From positions 106,360 to 170,359 of the forward strand of contig NZ_VZQZ01000006.1 of the NCBI RefSeq assembly GCF_008802365.1: a stretch of 64,000 nt of DNA, in the 5' to 3' direction. Source of the DNA: Oryzomonas japonica. GTDB lineage: Bacteria > Desulfobacterota > Desulfuromonadia > Geobacterales > Pseudopelobacteraceae. A model generated the notes under the pieces. The model was given only the letters and a program-made list of their open reading frames with translations, was not told the origin of the DNA and searched no databases. Shown here piece by piece: positions 53,080 to 63,862 of this stretch (its first letter is position 1; every line of letters starts with the position of its first letter). Both the position numbers and the translations under genes were made by a program.

Positions 53080-54071
53080 AGATCGCTTTTGTCAGGCTCA
53101 CCTCGCTGGGGGATATCATCCTCTGCATGGCGGCGTTGCAGGTCGTGCGCCGCCGCCTGCCGGAGTGCCATATCACCTGGGTAGCCGAGAGGCGTTTCGC
53201 CGATATTCTCGATCATAACCCCGATATCCAGCAGATCATCCGGGTCGACCTGAAAGAGCTGAAAAGGAAGAAGTCCTTGACCGCCTTGCGTGCCGAGTAC
53301 CGCCGCCTTGCATCGTGCGGCGATTTCGATGTTGTCATCGACCTGCACGGCATGTTGAAGTCCGCCGTCATAGCCGCTTCCCTGGGCGGCGTCCGGTATG
53401 GGTTCGCCCGGCAGATGCTCAAAGAGCCGTTGGCCGGCCTGTTCTATAACCGCTCGGTCCCGGTTCCGCTGGATCTCCCCGCGGTGTGCCGCTACACGGC
53501 CCTTGCCGCCCAGAGCCTCGGCCTGGATTTCCGGCCTGACGAGTTGTGCCCCCCCAAGCCGTACCTGTTCTGGGGGGAGGGCGACGGCGCGGCCACGGAG
53601 GAGTATTTCGCTACGGACAAGCGTAATATCCTGCTTGTGCCCGAAACCAGCGCAAGCTACAAGAACTATCCGCCTGAAAAATTTGCGCGTATCGCGAATC
53701 TGTTGCCGGGAAACATCATGATCTGCCACGGCAACCAGCAGGAGTTCCTGACCGCATCCCAGATCGCCGAGCGTGCACCCCATGCCCGGGTATTACCCCG
53801 TTTGAACCTGAACCAGCTCAAGGCGGCGGTGGGACGCTGCGACCTCGTCATCGGCGGGGATTCGGGACCGACCCATATCGCCTGGGCCTGTGGAGTTTCC
53901 TCCATCACCCTGTTCGGAGCAACGCCGGTATGCATCTGTCCCACGGAGCGCAATCGGGTCATAACGACGTCGTCTGTGGTCAACCTGCGTAAGCCTGACT
54001 CCCGTGACGACTCGGTCGGGCATATCGCCCCGGAAGAGATCGCCCGGTTGGCGCAGGAGCTCTTGGCATGA
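53076..54071 (+). CDS. GT9 glycosyltransferase family protein
   Basis: 331 residues. MKIAFVRLTSLGDIILCMAAL and the donor-side SASYKNYPPEKFARI and IGGDSGPTHIAWACG place it in GT9. It is closer in start motif to WaaC/WaaQ-like enzymes. It overlaps the DUF4254 stop and ends 34 bases before tcdA. The fourth GT9 gene in the window; a heptose or related sugar of the core is likely. Confidence 0.82.
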   Translation: MKIAFVRLTSLGDIILCMAALQVVRRRLPECHITWVAERRFADILDHNPDIQQIIRVDLKELKRKKSLTALRAEYRRLASCGDFDVVIDLHGMLKSAVIAASLGGVRYGFARQMLKEPLAGLFYNRSVPVPLDLPAVCRYTALAAQSLGLDFRPDELCPPKPYLFWGEGDGAATEEYFATDKRNILLVPETSASYKNYPPEKFARIANLLPGNIMICHGNQQEFLTASQIAERAPHARVLPRLNLNQLKAAVGRCDLVIGGDSGPTHIAWACGVSSITLFGATPVCICPTERNRVITTSSVVNLRKPDSRDDSVGHIAPEEIARLAQELLA

Positions 54072-54105
54072 CTCCAATCACAACCCACCACGTGGAGAAA
54101 ACCCC

Positions 54106-54876
54106 ATGACACTCCATCGTTTTTCCCGCACCGAACTCCTGGTCGGCCAAGAAGGGCTCGAGACGCTCCGCCGGAAGCGGGTCATGATCTGCGGTATCGG
54201 CGGTGTCGGCAGTTATGCGGCCGAGGCCTTGGGGCGGGCAGGGGTCGGCTCCATCACCCTGGTGGATTTCGACGACATCTGTCTGACCAATGTCAACCGC
54301 CAGATTCACGCCCTTTCCAGCACGGTGGGCATGTCCAAGGTCGAGGTCATGGCCGGGCGGCTCAAAGACATCAACCCGGAGGCCGAGATCGTCCCGGTCA
54401 AGGCCTTCTTCTCCGCTGAGAATGCGACACAGTTGTTGACGCCCCGCCCGGACTACGTGCTGGACGCCATCGACCATTTCACCGCCAAGACCGCCCTGAT
54501 CACCATCTGCCGCGCCAGTGGCATCCGGGTCATCTCCAGCATGGGGGCGGCCAACAAGCTCGACCCCACCAAGATCCAGGTGGCGGACATCTCCGCCACC
54601 CGCAACTGCCGCATGGCCCGCAGCATGCGCAAGATACTCCGCCAGGCTGGCATCCATGAGGGGGTTCAAGTCGTCTACTCCACTGAAGGACACCGCGAAC
54701 TCACCCCCCAGGCCGCCCACTGCGGCACGGAATGCATCTGTCCCAATCGGGACGACCAGGTGTTCCGCTGCGAGAACCGCCGCGTGATCCTGGGCAGTAT
54801 CTCCTTCATCCCTTCCATCTTCGGCCTGACCATGGCCGGAACCGTTGTCAACGAACTGCTGAAACAGGAGAATTGA
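54106..54876 (+). CDS. tcdA: tRNA threonylcarbamoyladenosine dehydratase TcdA
   Basis: 256 residues from ATG 54106 (GGAGA upstream). E1-like ATP-binding domain: ICGIGGVGSYAAEALGRAGVG (about 26-46), VDFDDICLTNVNRQ, and DAIDHFTAKTALI. C-terminal cysteines (CGTECICP) are present. The enzyme cyclises t6A to ct6A in tRNA, using the CsdA/CsdE sulfur carriers in E. coli; those genes are not here. It is probably co-transcribed with the upstream GT9. Confidence 0.92.
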   Translation: MTLHRFSRTELLVGQEGLETLRRKRVMICGIGGVGSYAAEALGRAGVGSITLVDFDDICLTNVNRQIHALSSTVGMSKVEVMAGRLKDINPEAEIVPVKAFFSAENATQLLTPRPDYVLDAIDHFTAKTALITICRASGIRVISSMGAANKLDPTKIQVADISATRNCRMARSMRKILRQAGIHEGVQVVYSTEGHRELTPQAAHCGTECICPNRDDQVFRCENRRVILGSISFIPSIFGLTMAGTVVNELLKQEN

Positions 54877-54913
54877 CCCCACCCCACATCTTTAATCCTC
54901 AAGACGGCAGATA

Positions 54914-54946
54914 TTCACCACAAAGGCATTGTGTCTTTGTGGTGAA
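54914..54946 (+). terminator. Perfect 12-bp hairpin after tcdA
   Basis: TTCACCACAAAG (54914-54925) is exactly inverted at 54935-54946. A CTGCTTTTTCC tail follows. It may end the glycosyltransferase/tcdA transcript. The sequence also resembles the dispersed CCACAGAGACAC-type repeats. Confidence 0.6.
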
Positions 54947-54973
54947 CTGCTTTTTCCAGAGTAATTTTTGCAG

Positions 54974-55001
54974 TTGACCGTTGTAATTTCCCCGTTATAC
55001 T
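54974..55001 (+). promoter_or_regulatory. Promoter for the ferritin-like gene
   Basis: TTGACC (54974-54979) and TATACT (54996-55001), spaced 16 bp, 33 bases before the ATG. Confidence 0.55.
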
Positions 55002-55034
55002 CGTATACACAACTTAGCCACAGGGGAGGGAACC

Positions 55035-55532
55035 ATGGGGAGAGAGTTTTCGCTACAGGAGGCCTTGAAGCTGGCGATCAAGGCTGAAAAGGATAGCATG
55101 GATTTCTACCGCAAGGCCGCCTCGGTGGCGAAGAACGAGCGTGCCAGGAAGGTGTTTGACCTGTTGGCCAACGAAGAGGTCGGCCATCTCAAGGCATTCT
55201 TCGCTCACTACAAGGGGGAAGAATTCGGAGACCTGACCAGCTACATCAATTCACCGGCCGATACGAAGAACCCCACCTATATGAAGCTGGAGAAGGCCAT
55301 CAACGAAGAAATGGTCGAGCAGAAGGCCCTGGAATTGGCCTTGGCCGAGGAGAAGGAGTGCATCGGCCAGTATTCGCAGTTCGCAAAGGATATGGTGGAC
55401 CCCGGGGTCAGGAGCGTCTTCGAACGGGTCGTCAAGGAAACCCAGGGACACTATGACCTGATCGAGTCCGAGTACGCCCACGTCATGAAAATGGTGCACG
55501 AGAGCGACCAGGACATCTACGTCAGGGAGTAG
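55035..55532 (+). CDS. Ferritin-like diiron protein (rubrerythrin domain)
   Basis: 165 residues, with CAGGGGAGGG before the ATG. Two helix pairs each carry a diiron motif: EEVGH (about 47-51) and ETQGH (about 135-139). Acidic helices such as LALAEEKECIGQY lie between. No rubredoxin domain, no signal. Probable peroxide- or iron-handling protein in an anaerobe. It has its own promoter and terminator. Confidence 0.82.
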   Translation: MGREFSLQEALKLAIKAEKDSMDFYRKAASVAKNERARKVFDLLANEEVGHLKAFFAHYKGEEFGDLTSYINSPADTKNPTYMKLEKAINEEMVEQKALELALAEEKECIGQYSQFAKDMVDPGVRSVFERVVKETQGHYDLIESEYAHVMKMVHESDQDIYVRE

Positions 55533-55560
55533 GGCGTTCCCCTCTTCGTGCTACAACGGG

Positions 55561-55593
55561 GGCCTGCCGGCTGGAGATGCCGTCAGGCCTTTT
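55561..55593 (+). terminator. Terminator after the ferritin-like gene
   Basis: GGCCTGCCGGC (55561-55571) pairs with GCCGTCAGGCC (55579-55589) with one mismatch, then TTTTCATCTTT. Confidence 0.7.
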
Positions 55594-55619
55594 CATCTTT
55601 CCCATAGAAAGGAACAGCA

Positions 55620-55931
55620 ATGAACATCAGCCAGACGCTTGCGCTTATCATTGCGGTGGTTGCCGCGGCGCCCCTGTGGGCCGCACAGGACGGCTCCGCA
55701 ACGGGGAAAAATCTGGGCAATGTGGTCGGAGGCGACTTCAAAAAGGCCCATGCCGTCATCGAAAAGAGATGCACGGTCTGTCACAGTGACAAACGGATCG
55801 ACGCCGCATTGTCGTCAGGGAAGGATATGGCCACGATCCAGCAGGAGATGGAGAGGCGGGGGGCCAAGCTGAACGCCAACGAACGGGAGGTGCTGGGCAT
55901 CTACTGGAAACAGAACCCCTTGAAGCACTAG
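55620..55931 (+). CDS. Small monoheme c-type cytochrome
   Basis: 103 residues. A signal peptide ends WAA (residue 22). One heme site CTVCH (51-55) lies in the sequence VIEKRCTVCHSD. A possible distal ligand is Met69 (GKDMATI) or Met76. Probable periplasmic electron carrier, matured by ResB/CcsB. AGAAAGGAA precedes the ATG. It stands alone between two terminators. Confidence 0.85.
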   Translation: MNISQTLALIIAVVAAAPLWAAQDGSATGKNLGNVVGGDFKKAHAVIEKRCTVCHSDKRIDAALSSGKDMATIQQEMERRGAKLNANEREVLGIYWKQNPLKH

Positions 55932-55960
55932 GGGCGGCCCCGGCGGGACAACATGGCATG

Positions 55961-55995
55961 AAAAAAGCGGCAGGGGATGATCTCCCCTGCCGCTT
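55961..55995. terminator. Bidirectional terminator between cytochrome and hppA
   Basis: A perfect 13-bp stem (55965-55977 with 55983-55995). The A-run before it (55961-55966) is a U-run for minus-strand hppA. Confidence 0.88.
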
Positions 55996-56024
55996 CTGTA
56001 TTCGGAACATTCGAATCTGCTACA

Positions 56025-58085
<2,061 letters not shown>

Positions 58086-58156
58086 TCTCTCAATTCCTCC
58101 TGTTGATATAAATAGCCGATAATCAGGCAATTCTCTTCACATGCAGAAACGAAAAA

Positions 58157-58185
58157 TTGTTAATTGAATAGCGGTTGATTGTCAA
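58157..58185 (-). promoter_or_regulatory. hppA promoter
   Basis: On the minus strand, TTGACA (58185-58180) and TAACAA (58162-58157), spaced 17 bp. The leader is about 65 bases. Confidence 0.7.
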
Positions 58186-58325
58186 GCGTTATTTCCTGCG
58201 CCCTGCCGCATGTTTCCTCTCTTTTGGCCTGGCCCGCCTCCCACTTGTCATGGCGCGGACGGCATGATATATAAAGAGCCTGTACTGCGTGCACACCATA
58301 ACGACCATCAAAGGAGTATTCCCTG

Positions 58326-59159
58326 ATGAAATATGCATATTTTGCACTCTTGGCCGCCATGACAGGGCTTGCCGGTTGCGCTACCCAAAGTTCGCTCGAC
58401 GTGGTCCGCAGCGATGTGGATGCCGTCAAGACCAGGCTGTTTTCCGTGGAAAAGGACCTGGGGGGGGTGAGGGACGAGTCCAAACAGGGGATCGGCTCCA
58501 TCGAGAAGGAATACAAATCCGACGTGACGGCGGTTCGCAAGCTCTCCGCCGATATCCAGGCCTCCATGGACAGTCTCAGGACCGAGATCCAGGCCCTGAA
58601 CGGCAAGGCGGACGATCTGGCCATCGCCACCAAAAAGCCGACGGATGATCTGACCCGCTACCGTGAGGATGCGGACAAGCGCATGCTCACCCTGGAAGAC
58701 CGGGTCATGAAGTTGCAGACGGCCATCGACGAACTGGGCAAGAAGATGGGCGACCTCGCCTCCCTGCCGAAAAAGGAAGAGGTCGTTACCCCCGAATCCT
58801 TCTATACAAAGGGGCTGGAGCTCTTCAAGGCGGGCGACATGCCCGGTGCGCGGGATATCTTCACCAAATTCCTGGACAAGTATCCCCAGCACGACCTGGC
58901 CGCCAATGCCCAGTACTGGATCGGCGAGACCTTTTACAGCGAAAAAGGATATGAACCGGCCATCCTGGCGTACCAGGAGGTGATCAAACAGTATCCGACC
59001 AAGGATAAGGTCCCGGCTGCCATGCTCAAACAGGCCATGTCCTTCAAGGCCATCAAGGACGCCAAGAGCGCCCGATACGTCTTGAAGAAGCTGGTGGAGG
59101 GGTATCCCAAGAGCGACGAGGCGAAGAAGGCCAAGGAATTGCTGAAGGAGATCAAATAG
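58326..59159 (+). CDS. cpoB: Cell division coordinator CpoB / Tol-Pal protein YbgF, lipoprotein form
   Basis: 277 residues behind AAAGGAG. The lipobox LAGCAT makes Cys18 the lipidated residue, unlike soluble E. coli CpoB. A coiled-coil region (about 25-140) is followed by three TPR-like repeats (about 155-275), around FYTKGLELFKAGDMPGARDIF, AQYWIGETFYSEKGYEPAI and AKSARYVLKKLVEGYPKS. CpoB links Tol-Pal with peptidoglycan synthesis at division. Pal and TolB are not in the window. It is a single gene with a terminator. Confidence 0.88.
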   Translation: MKYAYFALLAAMTGLAGCATQSSLDVVRSDVDAVKTRLFSVEKDLGGVRDESKQGIGSIEKEYKSDVTAVRKLSADIQASMDSLRTEIQALNGKADDLAIATKKPTDDLTRYREDADKRMLTLEDRVMKLQTAIDELGKKMGDLASLPKKEEVVTPESFYTKGLELFKAGDMPGARDIFTKFLDKYPQHDLAANAQYWIGETFYSEKGYEPAILAYQEVIKQYPTKDKVPAAMLKQAMSFKAIKDAKSARYVLKKLVEGYPKSDEAKKAKELLKEIK

Positions 59160-59189
59160 GCGGGATGGTGCGGATGATGAAAACAGAAA

Positions 59190-59216
59190 GGGCGACCCGC
59201 GGGGGTCGCCCTTTTT
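59190..59216 (+). terminator. cpoB terminator
   Basis: GGGCGACCC (59190-59198) with GGGTCGCCC (59203-59211) and a six-T tail. Confidence 0.92.
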
Positions 59217-59240
59217 TCGTTGGATCGTGGGGCGTTTGTG

Positions 59241-59828
59241 TTACAGGACCCCTTTGGTGGACATGACCCCCTGCACCCGCGGGTCGAGCTGGGTCGCCGT
59301 ATCCAGGGCCCGCGCCATCGCCTTGAAGCAGGCCTCCAGGATGTGGTGCACGTTGTCGCCGTACATCACGTTGATGTGCAGGTTCAGGCCGCAGTGGTTG
59401 GCAAAGGCCTGGAAGAACTCCCGGGCCAGTTCCACGTCGAACTCGCCGAGCTTCACCTTGGGGAGCCGCACGTTGTACACCAGGTAGGGGCGGCCGGAGA
59501 TGTCCACCGCCACCGCCGCCAGGGTCTCGTCCATGGGCACCGTGGCCTGGCCGTAGCGCCGGATTCCCTGTTTATCGCCCAGGGCCTGTTTGAACGCCTC
59601 GCCCAGCACGATGCCGATATCCTCCACCGTATGGTGGAAGTCGATGTCGATATCGCCGCAGGCTTCGATCTTGAGGTCGAAAAGGCCGTGCCGGGCGAAC
59701 AGGTTCAGCATGTGGTCTAAAAACGGGACCGAGGTGCAGATCGTGGCCTGGCCGCTGCCATCCACGTCCAGCGCCAGCTTGATCTTTGTTTCCTGGGTGA
59801 TCCGTTCTAGTGCGGCGCATCGTGACAT
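59241..59828 (-). CDS. hisB: Imidazoleglycerol-phosphate dehydratase HisB
   Basis: 195 residues from the ATG at 59828 (GGGAGGTC upstream); an upstream in-frame start lies in a repeat. Monofunctional HisB: metal-binding His motifs [14 protein letters not shown] and [14 protein letters not shown]. It removes water from imidazoleglycerol phosphate, step 6 of histidine synthesis. It lies downstream of hisC in the same direction, separated by a 121-bp spacer with a short-repeat tract. The other his genes are elsewhere. Confidence 0.95.
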   Translation of the reverse strand: MSRCAALERITQETKIKLALDVDGSGQATICTSVPFLDHMLNLFARHGLFDLKIEACGDIDIDFHHTVEDIGIVLGEAFKQALGDKQGIRRYGQATVPMDETLAAVAVDISGRPYLVYNVRLPKVKLGEFDVELAREFFQAFANHCGLNLHINVMYGDNVHHILEACFKAMARALDTATQLDPRVQGVMSTKGVL

Positions 59829-59883
59829 ATGACCTCCCTGTAGTGCCTTTTGCAAAATCCCCCTCCCCCCGCGGGGGAGATAG

Positions 59884-59938
59884 GACTTATGGGATAAATG
59901 GGACATATAAGTCCCATAAGACCTATAAGTCACATAAA
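59884..59938. repeat. Short-repeat tract between hisC and hisB
   Basis: CTTATGGGA (59886-59894) is inverted at 59912-59920. ATAAGTC recurs at 59907 and 59925, and GGGAC/GTCCC pairs within. The tract is made of near-copies of an 8-10 base unit (ATAAGTCCCAT-like) and resembles repeats dispersed in many bacterial genomes. It may act as a hairpin within the hisCB message. Confidence 0.55.
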
Positions 59939-59949
59939 AACAACGGACT

Positions 59950-61002
59950 CTACCCGATCTCCTTGAGTGCCGCCAGGGTCAGTTCCATCTCCTCGCGGGT
60001 CCCGATGGAGATGCGCAGGCCGTGGGCCAAGAGCGGGTCGGACAGGAGGCGCACCAGAATCTTGCGGCCGTACAGGGCCTCGTAGACCCGCTTGCCGTTC
60101 CGGTCGGGCGGGGAGACGAAGACGAAATTGGTCTGGGACGGGATCACCTGATAGCCGATGACGATCAACTCCTGAGTGAACCACTCCCTGGTCTCGCGGA
60201 TGCGGGTGCAGCTGTTGCGGAAATAGGGCTGGTCTTGCAGCGCGGCCACGCAGGCCGCCTGGGCCAGACGGTCCAGGTTGTAGTGGTCGCGGATCTTGTC
60301 CAGGGCGGCGATGATCTCCGGCCGGGCGATGGCTAGGCCGAGGCGCATGCCGGCCAGGGCGTAGCTCTTGGAAAAGGTGCGGGTCACCACCACGTTGTCG
60401 TATTTTTTCACCAGTTCCATCACATTGGCGTCGGCAAAGTCGGCATAGGCCTCGTCGATCACCAGCAGGCCGCTGCACCGTTGGGCCAGATTCTCGACGT
60501 ACTCCTGGGGGAACGCGAAGCCGAGCGGCGCATTGGGGGAGGTGAGGAAAAACAGTTTGCCCTCGTAGCGCTCCGGGAAGTCGGCGATGCGGAAGTCGTC
60601 CGTCAGGCCGAAACAGCGGACCCTGGCCCCCTGAACCTCCGCCAGGGTGGCGTAGTAGGAGTAGGAGGGGTGGACGAGGGCGATCTCCTCGCCTTCGCCG
60701 GCGCAGGCCCGGATCAGGTTGTTGAGCACCTCGTCGGAACCGTTGGCCATGATGATCCATGATGGATCGAAGCCGTACAGTTCGCCGGCCGCCTCGCGCA
60801 GTTTCGAACTGGAGGCGCTGGGGTAGGTGCGCAACAGGGCGCCGTCCACGCCTACTTCCTCGTAGATGGCCTCCACGACTCTGGGTGACGGCGGATAGGG
60901 ATTTTCGTTGGTGTTCAGCTTGATCCACGAGGCCACGTCGTCCGGCTGGAAGCCGGGGACATACCCCTTCATGTCGCGTATGTTGGGTCGTAGTCGGTTC
61001 AT
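59950..61002 (-). CDS. hisC: Histidinol-phosphate aminotransferase HisC
   Basis: 350 residues. PLP aminotransferase class II: the Schiff-base Lys lies in [16 protein letters not shown], with [11 protein letters not shown] near the N-terminus and NPP-like loop SPNAPLGF. It converts imidazole acetol phosphate to histidinol phosphate. No good ribosome site precedes the ATG. It is upstream of hisB, forming a two-gene his unit. Confidence 0.94.
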   Translation of the reverse strand: MNRLRPNIRDMKGYVPGFQPDDVASWIKLNTNENPYPPSPRVVEAIYEEVGVDGALLRTYPSASSSKLREAAGELYGFDPSWIIMANGSDEVLNNLIRACAGEGEEIALVHPSYSYYATLAEVQGARVRCFGLTDDFRIADFPERYEGKLFFLTSPNAPLGFAFPQEYVENLAQRCSGLLVIDEAYADFADANVMELVKKYDNVVVTRTFSKSYALAGMRLGLAIARPEIIAALDKIRDHYNLDRLAQAACVAALQDQPYFRNSCTRIRETREWFTQELIVIGYQVIPSQTNFVFVSPPDRNGKRVYEALYGRKILVRLLSDPLLAHGLRISIGTREEMELTLAALKEIG

Positions 61003-61147
61003 AATGTATGAGAAATATCACGCTTGGGCGTTGTGTTCAAGTCTGAAACGCGGGGGAGGGCGAAGACCGTTACGGTGTCCATATCAACCGCGCAGAGTTC
61101 CTGAAGGAATAGCCTGCCAGCCCGACCCTCCCGGGAATCTCACGACA

Positions 61148-61411
61148 TCACTTGTCCCCCAGCTTCCGTTCGAGCCGTTCGATGACCTCCGCTACCGTGC
61201 CTTCCCGGTCGTCCCCGTGCACGGTAAAGTAGAAATACTGGCCGGTATGATTGGACCAGTCCAGGTCTTCCACCGGCAGCGGCTCCAGCAGGGATGCGAT
61301 CTTTTCATAGGATATGAACGGGTCGCCGTCGGGCCACTTCCGGTCGAGCCGCGCCTGTTGGGCATCCGTCAAGGGTATCCGGTACGTAATGGAATAGATC
61401 TCCGCCTTCAT
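61148..61411 (-). CDS. Small protein of unknown function
   Basis: 87 residues, no signal or membrane helix. Charged, with a two-layer alpha/beta look (MKAEIYSITYRIPLT, then YFYFTVHGDDREGTVAEVIERLERKLGDK). An AGGAGGG site lies about 12 bases before the ATG, slightly far. I do not recognise the family. It lies between hisC and the LysR gene, same strand as both. Confidence 0.5.
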   Translation of the reverse strand: MKAEIYSITYRIPLTDAQQARLDRKWPDGDPFISYEKIASLLEPLPVEDLDWSNHTGQYFYFTVHGDDREGTVAEVIERLERKLGDK

Positions 61412-61480
61412 GATCTCGCCGTCCCTCCTGTAAACTCTTGCTTTTACCCGAGCTGTCTCTCCGCGATGCTCGCAACTCCC

Positions 61481-62389
61481 TTATCGCTTTAGCTCTTCCT
61501 GGATTGCCGCGGCCCGCTCCCGGACGAGTTGCAAAAAAGCGTCGCGGGGTGGAGAATCCGCCTGCGCGCGCCAGCACATGACGAGCGGTATGGGATCGAG
61601 AGCGGGCGAAATCGGCACATACGCCACCTGCCTGCGACGCAGATTCCTGACTCCTTCGGGCACGACGCTGACCCCCAGTTCGGCGGCCACCATTGTCAGG
61701 ACCGTTGCCATCAGGTCGGGGCTGTGAACGACTGACGGTGAAAAACCTGCCGTCCGACAGGCGGAAATGATGTGGTCGTACATGCCGACCGCCACCATTC
61801 GATCCAGAAGCACGAACGCTTCCTGGGCAAGCTCGGCAAGCTCTACCCGCTGGCGGGATGCCAGCGGATGGGTCTCTGCCATCACCGCAAGCAGGTTCTC
61901 CCGAAACAGCACCTGCGCTGCCAGGTCGGGATGACCCGGCGGCAGCGGGCGGGTGAACCCGATATCGATCTCCTCCCGGGCAAAGGCGGCCAACTGCCTG
62001 TCCGGCGTCAACTCATGCATCCGTATCGTGACGTTTGGATACATGGCCCGATAGCTGCGGATCATTTCCGGGAGAACGTGCATTATCGGCGCTGCAAAGA
62101 AACCGATGGACAGTTCGCCCTCCTCGCCCCGTGACGTACGCATCGCCTTGTCCTTTGCCGATTCCGTAGCCGCCAGAATTGACCGGGCGTCCTCCAGAAA
62201 GACCTTCCCGGCCGCAGTCAGTTGAACCGTCCGCGTATTGCGGAACAACAACTGCGTGCCGATATCCCGCTCCAGGTCGGCTATCTGTGTGCTCAGGGCC
62301 GGCTGGGCCACCAGAAGTTTATCGGCCGCCTTCGAGAAGTTCAGCTCCGATGCCACAGCCACGAAATAGCGCAGGTGTCGTAGTTCCAT
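61481..62389 (-). CDS. LysR-family transcriptional regulator
   Basis: 302 residues. The N-terminal winged helix (about 1-60) has MELRHLRYFVAVASELNFSKAADKL, LAQPALSTQI-like segment and RTVQLTAAG. The remainder (about 90-300) is the periplasmic-binding-protein-like effector domain. It is divergent from the MFS gene at 62540, the standard arrangement for a LysR regulator and its target. A perfect AT-rich palindrome lies between them. The inducer is unknown. Confidence 0.92.
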   Translation of the reverse strand: MELRHLRYFVAVASELNFSKAADKLLVAQPALSTQIADLERDIGTQLLFRNTRTVQLTAAGKVFLEDARSILAATESAKDKAMRTSRGEEGELSIGFFAAPIMHVLPEMIRSYRAMYPNVTIRMHELTPDRQLAAFAREEIDIGFTRPLPPGHPDLAAQVLFRENLLAVMAETHPLASRQRVELAELAQEAFVLLDRMVAVGMYDHIISACRTAGFSPSVVHSPDLMATVLTMVAAELGVSVVPEGVRNLRRRQVAYVPISPALDPIPLVMCWRAQADSPPRDAFLQLVRERAAAIQEELKR

Positions 62390-62427
62390 TGCTTATATAT
62401 AACAAAAACGTATAAGTGTTACAATAA

Positions 62428-62450
62428 TTATATATTTCACAAATATATAA
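62428..62450. promoter_or_regulatory. Probable LysR operator in the divergent spacer
   Basis: TTATATATTT (62428-62437) and AAATATATAA (62441-62450) are perfect 10-base arms around CAC. LysR proteins often bind AT-rich dyads of the form ATA...TAT. It lies about 40 bp from the LysR start and 90 bp from the MFS start. Confidence 0.55.
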
Positions 62451-62539
62451 AGCTTCTTTAGGATGTGAAGTAGAGACGGCGAGCACCTACGTACTCGGAC
62501 GTTCGAACGAACGGCCTCACAAACAAAGGAGATTATCGT

Positions 62540-63784
62540 ATGACTTCCCTTCAAACAGCGCAAACCATAGATGGCGCCACGGCGCCCAACACTCCACGGG
62601 ACCAGGCCGGCACGCTGTCCGCCGCCCTGGTGCTCTTCCTGGCGGCAGGGGCCGGCCTGTCCGTCGCCTCGCTGTATTACAGCCAACCGATGCTTGGCGT
62701 GCTGGGGGCGGACATCGGCGCTTCGGACCGCGCAGTGGGCTGGGTGCCGACCTTGACCCAGTTGGGCTATGCCCTGGGCATCCTGCTCTTGGCCCCCCTG
62801 GGTGACCGCTACGACCGGCGGCGTATTATTCTTGCCAAGGCAGCGGTGCTGGTTCTGGCGCTCTTCGTTGCCGCCGTTGCGCCGTCCATCGGGCCCCTGC
62901 TGGCGGCCAGCCTCGGGATCGGCCTCTCGGCCACGCTGGCTCAGGATATCGTGCCCTCAGCCGCCCACTTGGCGCCGGAAGCGCAACGGGGCAAGGTGGT
63001 GGGCACGGTGATGACCGGGCTGCTGCTGGGGATCGTCCTGTCCCGCGTGGTGAGCGGCTACGTGGCGGAACACTTCGGCTGGCGCGCTGTTTTTTACGGT
63101 GCGGCCGCCAGTATCGTCCTGGTCGGATTCGAGGCCTGGCGCAGCCTCCCCAGCTTCCGGCCGACCATTCGGGATTCCTACGGCGAGTTGCTGAACTCGC
63201 TGGTCCACCTGTGGCGGCGTCACGGTGCCTTACGCCGGGCGGCCCTGGCCCAAGGGCTGTTGTCGGTCGGTTTCAGCGCCTTCTGGTCCACCCTGGCCGT
63301 GATGCTGCATGCCGCGCCGTTCCATCTGGGCAGTGCCGCAGCGGGCGCCTTTGGCCTGGCCGGGGCGGCGGGCGCCATGGCCGCCCCCTTCGCAGGCCAC
63401 CTTGCCGACCGGCGCGGGCCGGAACAGGTCACGCGCCTGGGAGCAAGCCTCGTTGCCCTGTCGTTCGCGGCCATGTTCCTGTCACCGCTGCTTTCGCCCC
63501 ATGCCCAATTGTGGCTCTTCGCCGCCAGTGCCGTCGGTTTCGACCTGGGGGTGCAGGCCACACTGATCGCCCACCAGACCATTGTTTACGGTATCGATCC
63601 CGGCGCACGCAGCCGGCTCAACGCGATTATGTTCGTGGGCATGTTCATCGGCATGGCCGCCGGTTCGGCACTGGGCAGCATGGTGCAGGCGCAATGGGGA
63701 TGGATGGCGGTTACGGCCCTGGCTACGGCGACGTCAACCGGAGCGTTGGCGGTGCGGTTGTGGCCCGCGGCTCCCAGCCGCTAG
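62540..63784 (+). CDS. MFS transporter, drug/sugar-efflux type
   Basis: 414 residues and twelve predicted helices. The helix 2-3 loop carries the MFS signature GDRYDRRR. Motifs ALGILLLAPLGDRYDRR and SVASLYYSQPML place it near the YdhP/AraJ-like drug:H+ antiporter group. The N-terminal about 25 residues are hydrophilic. AAAGGAG precedes the ATG. The adjacent divergent LysR regulator suggests inducible efflux of an unknown compound. Confidence 0.88.
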   Translation: MTSLQTAQTIDGATAPNTPRDQAGTLSAALVLFLAAGAGLSVASLYYSQPMLGVLGADIGASDRAVGWVPTLTQLGYALGILLLAPLGDRYDRRRIILAKAAVLVLALFVAAVAPSIGPLLAASLGIGLSATLAQDIVPSAAHLAPEAQRGKVVGTVMTGLLLGIVLSRVVSGYVAEHFGWRAVFYGAAASIVLVGFEAWRSLPSFRPTIRDSYGELLNSLVHLWRRHGALRRAALAQGLLSVGFSAFWSTLAVMLHAAPFHLGSAAAGAFGLAGAAGAMAAPFAGHLADRRGPEQVTRLGASLVALSFAAMFLSPLLSPHAQLWLFAASAVGFDLGVQATLIAHQTIVYGIDPGARSRLNAIMFVGMFIGMAAGSALGSMVQAQWGWMAVTALATATSTGALAVRLWPAAPSR

Positions 63785-63812
63785 GAGGTTTGCCCTACAC
63801 CAGAACAGGGGG

Positions 63813-63850
63813 CGCGTCCGCATTCCGCATCATCGGGGAATGCGGACGCG
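63813..63850. terminator. Strong hairpin between MFS gene and ferredoxin
   Basis: A perfect 14-bp stem (63813-63826 with 63837-63850). The T-content after it is low on both strands, so it may be a weak or factor-assisted terminator shared by the converging genes. Confidence 0.6.
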
Positions 63851-63862
63851 ACCCCTCGGTAC

